Source: Gammaproteobacteria bacterium (GTDB taxonomy: Bacteria; Pseudomonadota; Gammaproteobacteria; DSM-16500). From it: a stretch of DNA of 7,394 bases. A program made the translations under genes and the position numbers. The notes below the pieces were generated by a model. The model had not been told where the DNA came from. It worked only from the letters and a program-made list of their open reading frames with translations, and made no database searches. The DNA is taken from positions 1-7,394 of the forward strand of contig SCTP01000228.1 of NCBI GenBank assembly GCA_004322325.1. The letters run 5' to 3'. Of the stretch, positions 5,797-7,394 are shown one piece after another (position 1 is the first letter of the stretch; every line of letters begins with the position of its first letter).

Positions 5797-6246
5797 TTAT
5801 AGCCCATGGCCATAATTGGAATTAAAAACAGCATCATGATCAGGTTTCTCAGGTTTAGTAGGTTTACTTCCCCAAAGTTTTCCCATAAAGCTTGTTTTTG
5901 GTTTTTCCGTAGTAATAGCAGGCTTGTTAGAAAATAAATTAGTAATAAATTCCAATGGTGCAGCATTTTTATAGGTATCAGGTTTTTGGCTCGTTATTCT
6001 ATCAAGCGGGGTGGTATCAAACGAATCGGATACGACAACAAAAGCATTTGCTCCCTTACATACACTCATATTCGTCAGCGAGTGGTGTATATCAACATTA
6101 AAAACCTGAATTTGTTCGCCATTTAGATTAAAAGAAATACCATCAAAAGAAAATTTATTTTTATCTTTATCCTTAATTTGAGTATTCAGATTATTGATAA
6201 ATTCATCTCTCTTTTCTTTTGAACCTACTATAATTACTTTTTTCAT
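5797..6246 (-). CDS. Hypothetical orphan protein, possibly a truncated degenerate small-GTPase fold
   Basis: I do not recognise a named family. The 149-residue product has two parts. Residues 1-95 follow the pattern of the first half of a Ras/Rab domain: a first strand KVIIVGS and helix EKRDEFINNL where a P-loop would be, a strand pair FSFDGISFNLN and EQIQVFNVD, then VCKGANAFVVVSDSFD, resembling the RGADGIILVYD strand of Rab proteins. The P-loop GxxxxGK[ST] is absent (GSKEKRDE), the DxxG after strand 3 is VDIHH, and the NKxD and SAK regions are missing. Residues 105-149 are a Lys/Pro-rich tail. There is no signal peptide or membrane segment. An AAGGA site (6258-6254) is seven bases before the ATG. 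The gene is much more AT-rich than pmrB. GTP binding is unlikely; the fold resemblance is by eye and could be chance. Confidence 0.7.
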   Translation of the reverse strand: MKKVIIVGSKEKRDEFINNLNTQIKDKDKNKFSFDGISFNLNGEQIQVFNVDIHHSLTNMSVCKGANAFVVVSDSFDTTPLDRITSQKPDTYKNAAPLEFITNLFSNKPAITTEKPKTSFMGKLWGSKPTKPEKPDHDAVFNSNYGHGL

Positions 6247-6278
6247 ATCATTTTCCTTATTATTAAAATTAAGCGGAT

Positions 6279-6311
6279 AGTTTAGTCAGAATAAGCTTAA
6301 TATGCTAAACT
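6279..6311. promoter_or_regulatory. Dyad with possible overlapping divergent promoters (orphan gene / relA)
   Basis: A 7-base inverted repeat, AGTTTAG (6279-6285) and CTAAACT (6305-6311), surrounds the palindrome TAAGCTTA (6292-6299) with nearly the same centre. Each arm contains TAAACT on one strand, a plausible -10 box. Toward relA it reads TGCTAAACT (6303-6311), an extended -10, with TAGTCA (6283-6288) 17 bases upstream. Toward the orphan gene TAAACT is at 6284-6279 with only a poor -35. Predicted leaders are about 25-30 bases each. It could instead be a repressor site. Confidence 0.35.
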
Positions 6312-6345
6312 TTATTTACAGGCATATTTTTGAGAATATATCTCC

Positions 6346-7394
6346 ATGAAACTAAAACAAAAATTCTCCTACTTGCCCGATGGAACGGTTGATATCACTA
6401 CATGGATAGAAAAAATACAAAATACTCATCACCTCAATGAGACAGCCCTTCTCGCTCATACCTGTACATTAACTCAGCAACTCACCCAAGGACTCACCAC
6501 GTTTTACGGTCAACCGTGTTTGGAGCAAGGATTAGAAGTCGCCGAAATTATTTTAGAGCTTAAACTAGATCAAGAAACCGCTGCCGCCGGTATCATCAGC
6601 AGCGCCACCTCCCTCACACCACCCATGTTAGAGAAAATTCGAAAAGAACTGGGCGATAACGTGGCTAAACTTATCACCGGTGTGCAGCAAATGGAAATGA
6701 TTCAGAAATGGCAACAGCAACAAGCCCGTGACGTCACACAAATAGACAAAATGCGCAAAATGATTCTGGCGATGGCAACCGATATCCGTGTCGTCATCAT
6801 CAAACTCGCTGAACGTCTGTGCTTAATGCGCGGCATTAAAGCGATTCCACCCGATGAACGAAAACGTTTCGCTCAAGCTATTTTAGATATTTATGCCCCG
6901 CTGGCTAATCGTTTAGGTATCGGGCAATTAAAATGGGAATTAGAAGATTTAGCCTTCCACTACCTGGATCCCACCACTTATAAAATCATCGCAAAATTCC
7001 TGGCTGAACGCCGCGTGGATCGTGAAGCTAATATTCATCGTTTAGTCGCTAATCTGAAAGAAAAATTACAATCCACCCATATTCAAGCAGAAGTCACAGG
7101 CCGCGCGAAACATATTTATAGCATTTATTTAAAAGCCAATCGCAAAGAAGTCACGTATGAAGATATTTATGATCAAAGTGCCGTCAGAATTTTAGTACCT
7201 GATATTAAAGATTGTTATGAAGCATTAAGTATTGTGCATAGCTTATGGCAACCGATAGAAGCAGAATTCGATGACTACATTGCTAATCCCAAACCAAATG
7301 GCTATCGCTCTATTCATACGGCTGTTATTGGTGAAAATGGTAAGCATTTTGAAATTCAAATTCGTACGCATACCATGCACGAAGAAGCAGAACG
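6346..7394 (+). CDS. relA: RelA, (p)ppGpp synthetase, N-terminal part (3' end outside window)
   Basis: RelA makes (p)ppGpp from ATP and GTP/GDP on ribosomes stalled with uncharged tRNA. The 349 visible residues cover the pseudo-hydrolase domain and most of the synthetase domain. In the HD domain the metal-binding HD of bifunctional SpoT is replaced: AAGIISSATSLTPP (80-93) has Ser-Ser where HD is expected and lacks the following ED. Conserved KLAERLCLMR (153-162), IYAPLANRLGIGQLKWELEDLAF (182-204) and GRAKHIYSIYLK (252-263) follow. The synthetase domain has YDQSAVRILV (275-284), the acidic EFDD motif (307-310) typical of monofunctional RelA (SpoT has RFDD), and NPKPNGYRSIHT (314-325). The frame is open to the last base; the TGS and regulatory domains lie beyond. 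ATG 6346 is the first start after an in-frame TGA at 6331; the ribosome-binding site is weak (GAG, 6332-6334). Confidence 0.95.
   Translation, partial: MKLKQKFSYLPDGTVDITTWIEKIQNTHHLNETALLAHTCTLTQQLTQGLTTFYGQPCLEQGLEVAEIILELKLDQETAAAGIISSATSLTPPMLEKIRKELGDNVAKLITGVQQMEMIQKWQQQQARDVTQIDKMRKMILAMATDIRVVIIKLAERLCLMRGIKAIPPDERKRFAQAILDIYAPLANRLGIGQLKWELEDLAFHYLDPTTYKIIAKFLAERRVDREANIHRLVANLKEKLQSTHIQAEVTGRAKHIYSIYLKANRKEVTYEDIYDQSAVRILVPDIKDCYEALSIVHSLWQPIEAEFDDYIANPKPNGYRSIHTAVIGENGKHFEIQIRTHTMHEEAE

Noticed and set aside
6262..6289. Alternative minus-strand promoter CTGACT with TTTAAT, 16-base spacer
   Set aside because: The box scores are fair, but the implied start near 6255 would remove the AAGGA ribosome-binding site at 6258-6254.
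6332..6344. GAGA/TCTC mini-hairpin just before the relA ATG
   Set aside because: A four-base stem with a five-base loop is expected by chance in this AT-rich leader; it could mask the weak GAG site, but the evidence is too thin.

Overview
The window reads as the chromosome of a gammaproteobacterium, most likely an intracellular or amoeba-associated member of the Legionellales. This rests on family resemblance: an RNase E with a PG-type membrane-anchor helix, a monofunctional RelA, and a PmrA/PmrB-type two-component pair whose regulator looks, from memory, like the Legionella/Coxiella PmrA. No database search was possible, so the order-level assignment is an inference. I see no rRNA, tRNA, CRISPR array, insertion sequence or phage gene.

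Layout. (1) Positions 1-1041 hold the 3' end of rne (RNase E): the end of the catalytic half with the zinc-link CPRC motif, then a short, arginine-rich C-terminal tail. (2) A 57-residue Trm112/YcaR-type gene, too short for a routine ORF scan, runs on the minus strand (1044-1217). It converges on rne, and both stop codons lie in one hairpin. (3) At 1265-2002 is a clear but divergent family-1 uracil-DNA glycosylase homologue whose catalytic-Asp motif is altered. (4) At 2068-4097 are a response regulator and a sensor kinase with an ATGA overlap (pmrAB-like). (5) At 4137-5757 are a DUF47/PhoU-like protein and a short Pit-type phosphate transporter, nearly abutting. (6) A minus-strand AT-rich orphan gene (5797-6246) looks like a truncated, degenerate small-GTPase fold. 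(7) The 5' part of relA starts at 6346 and runs off the end.

How the genes relate. The window mixes housekeeping RNA decay (RNase E), envelope or virulence signalling (PmrAB-like), phosphate uptake (DUF47-Pit) and the stringent response (RelA). These probably form several transcription units. The DUF47-pit pair is the only part of the plus strand that is clearly G-rich rather than C-rich, which suggests a different history from its neighbours.

No complete new system is evident. The two most unusual items are the uracil-DNA-glycosylase-like protein with a substituted catalytic centre and the orphan GTPase-like protein beside relA. All intergenic gaps are shorter than 300 bases.
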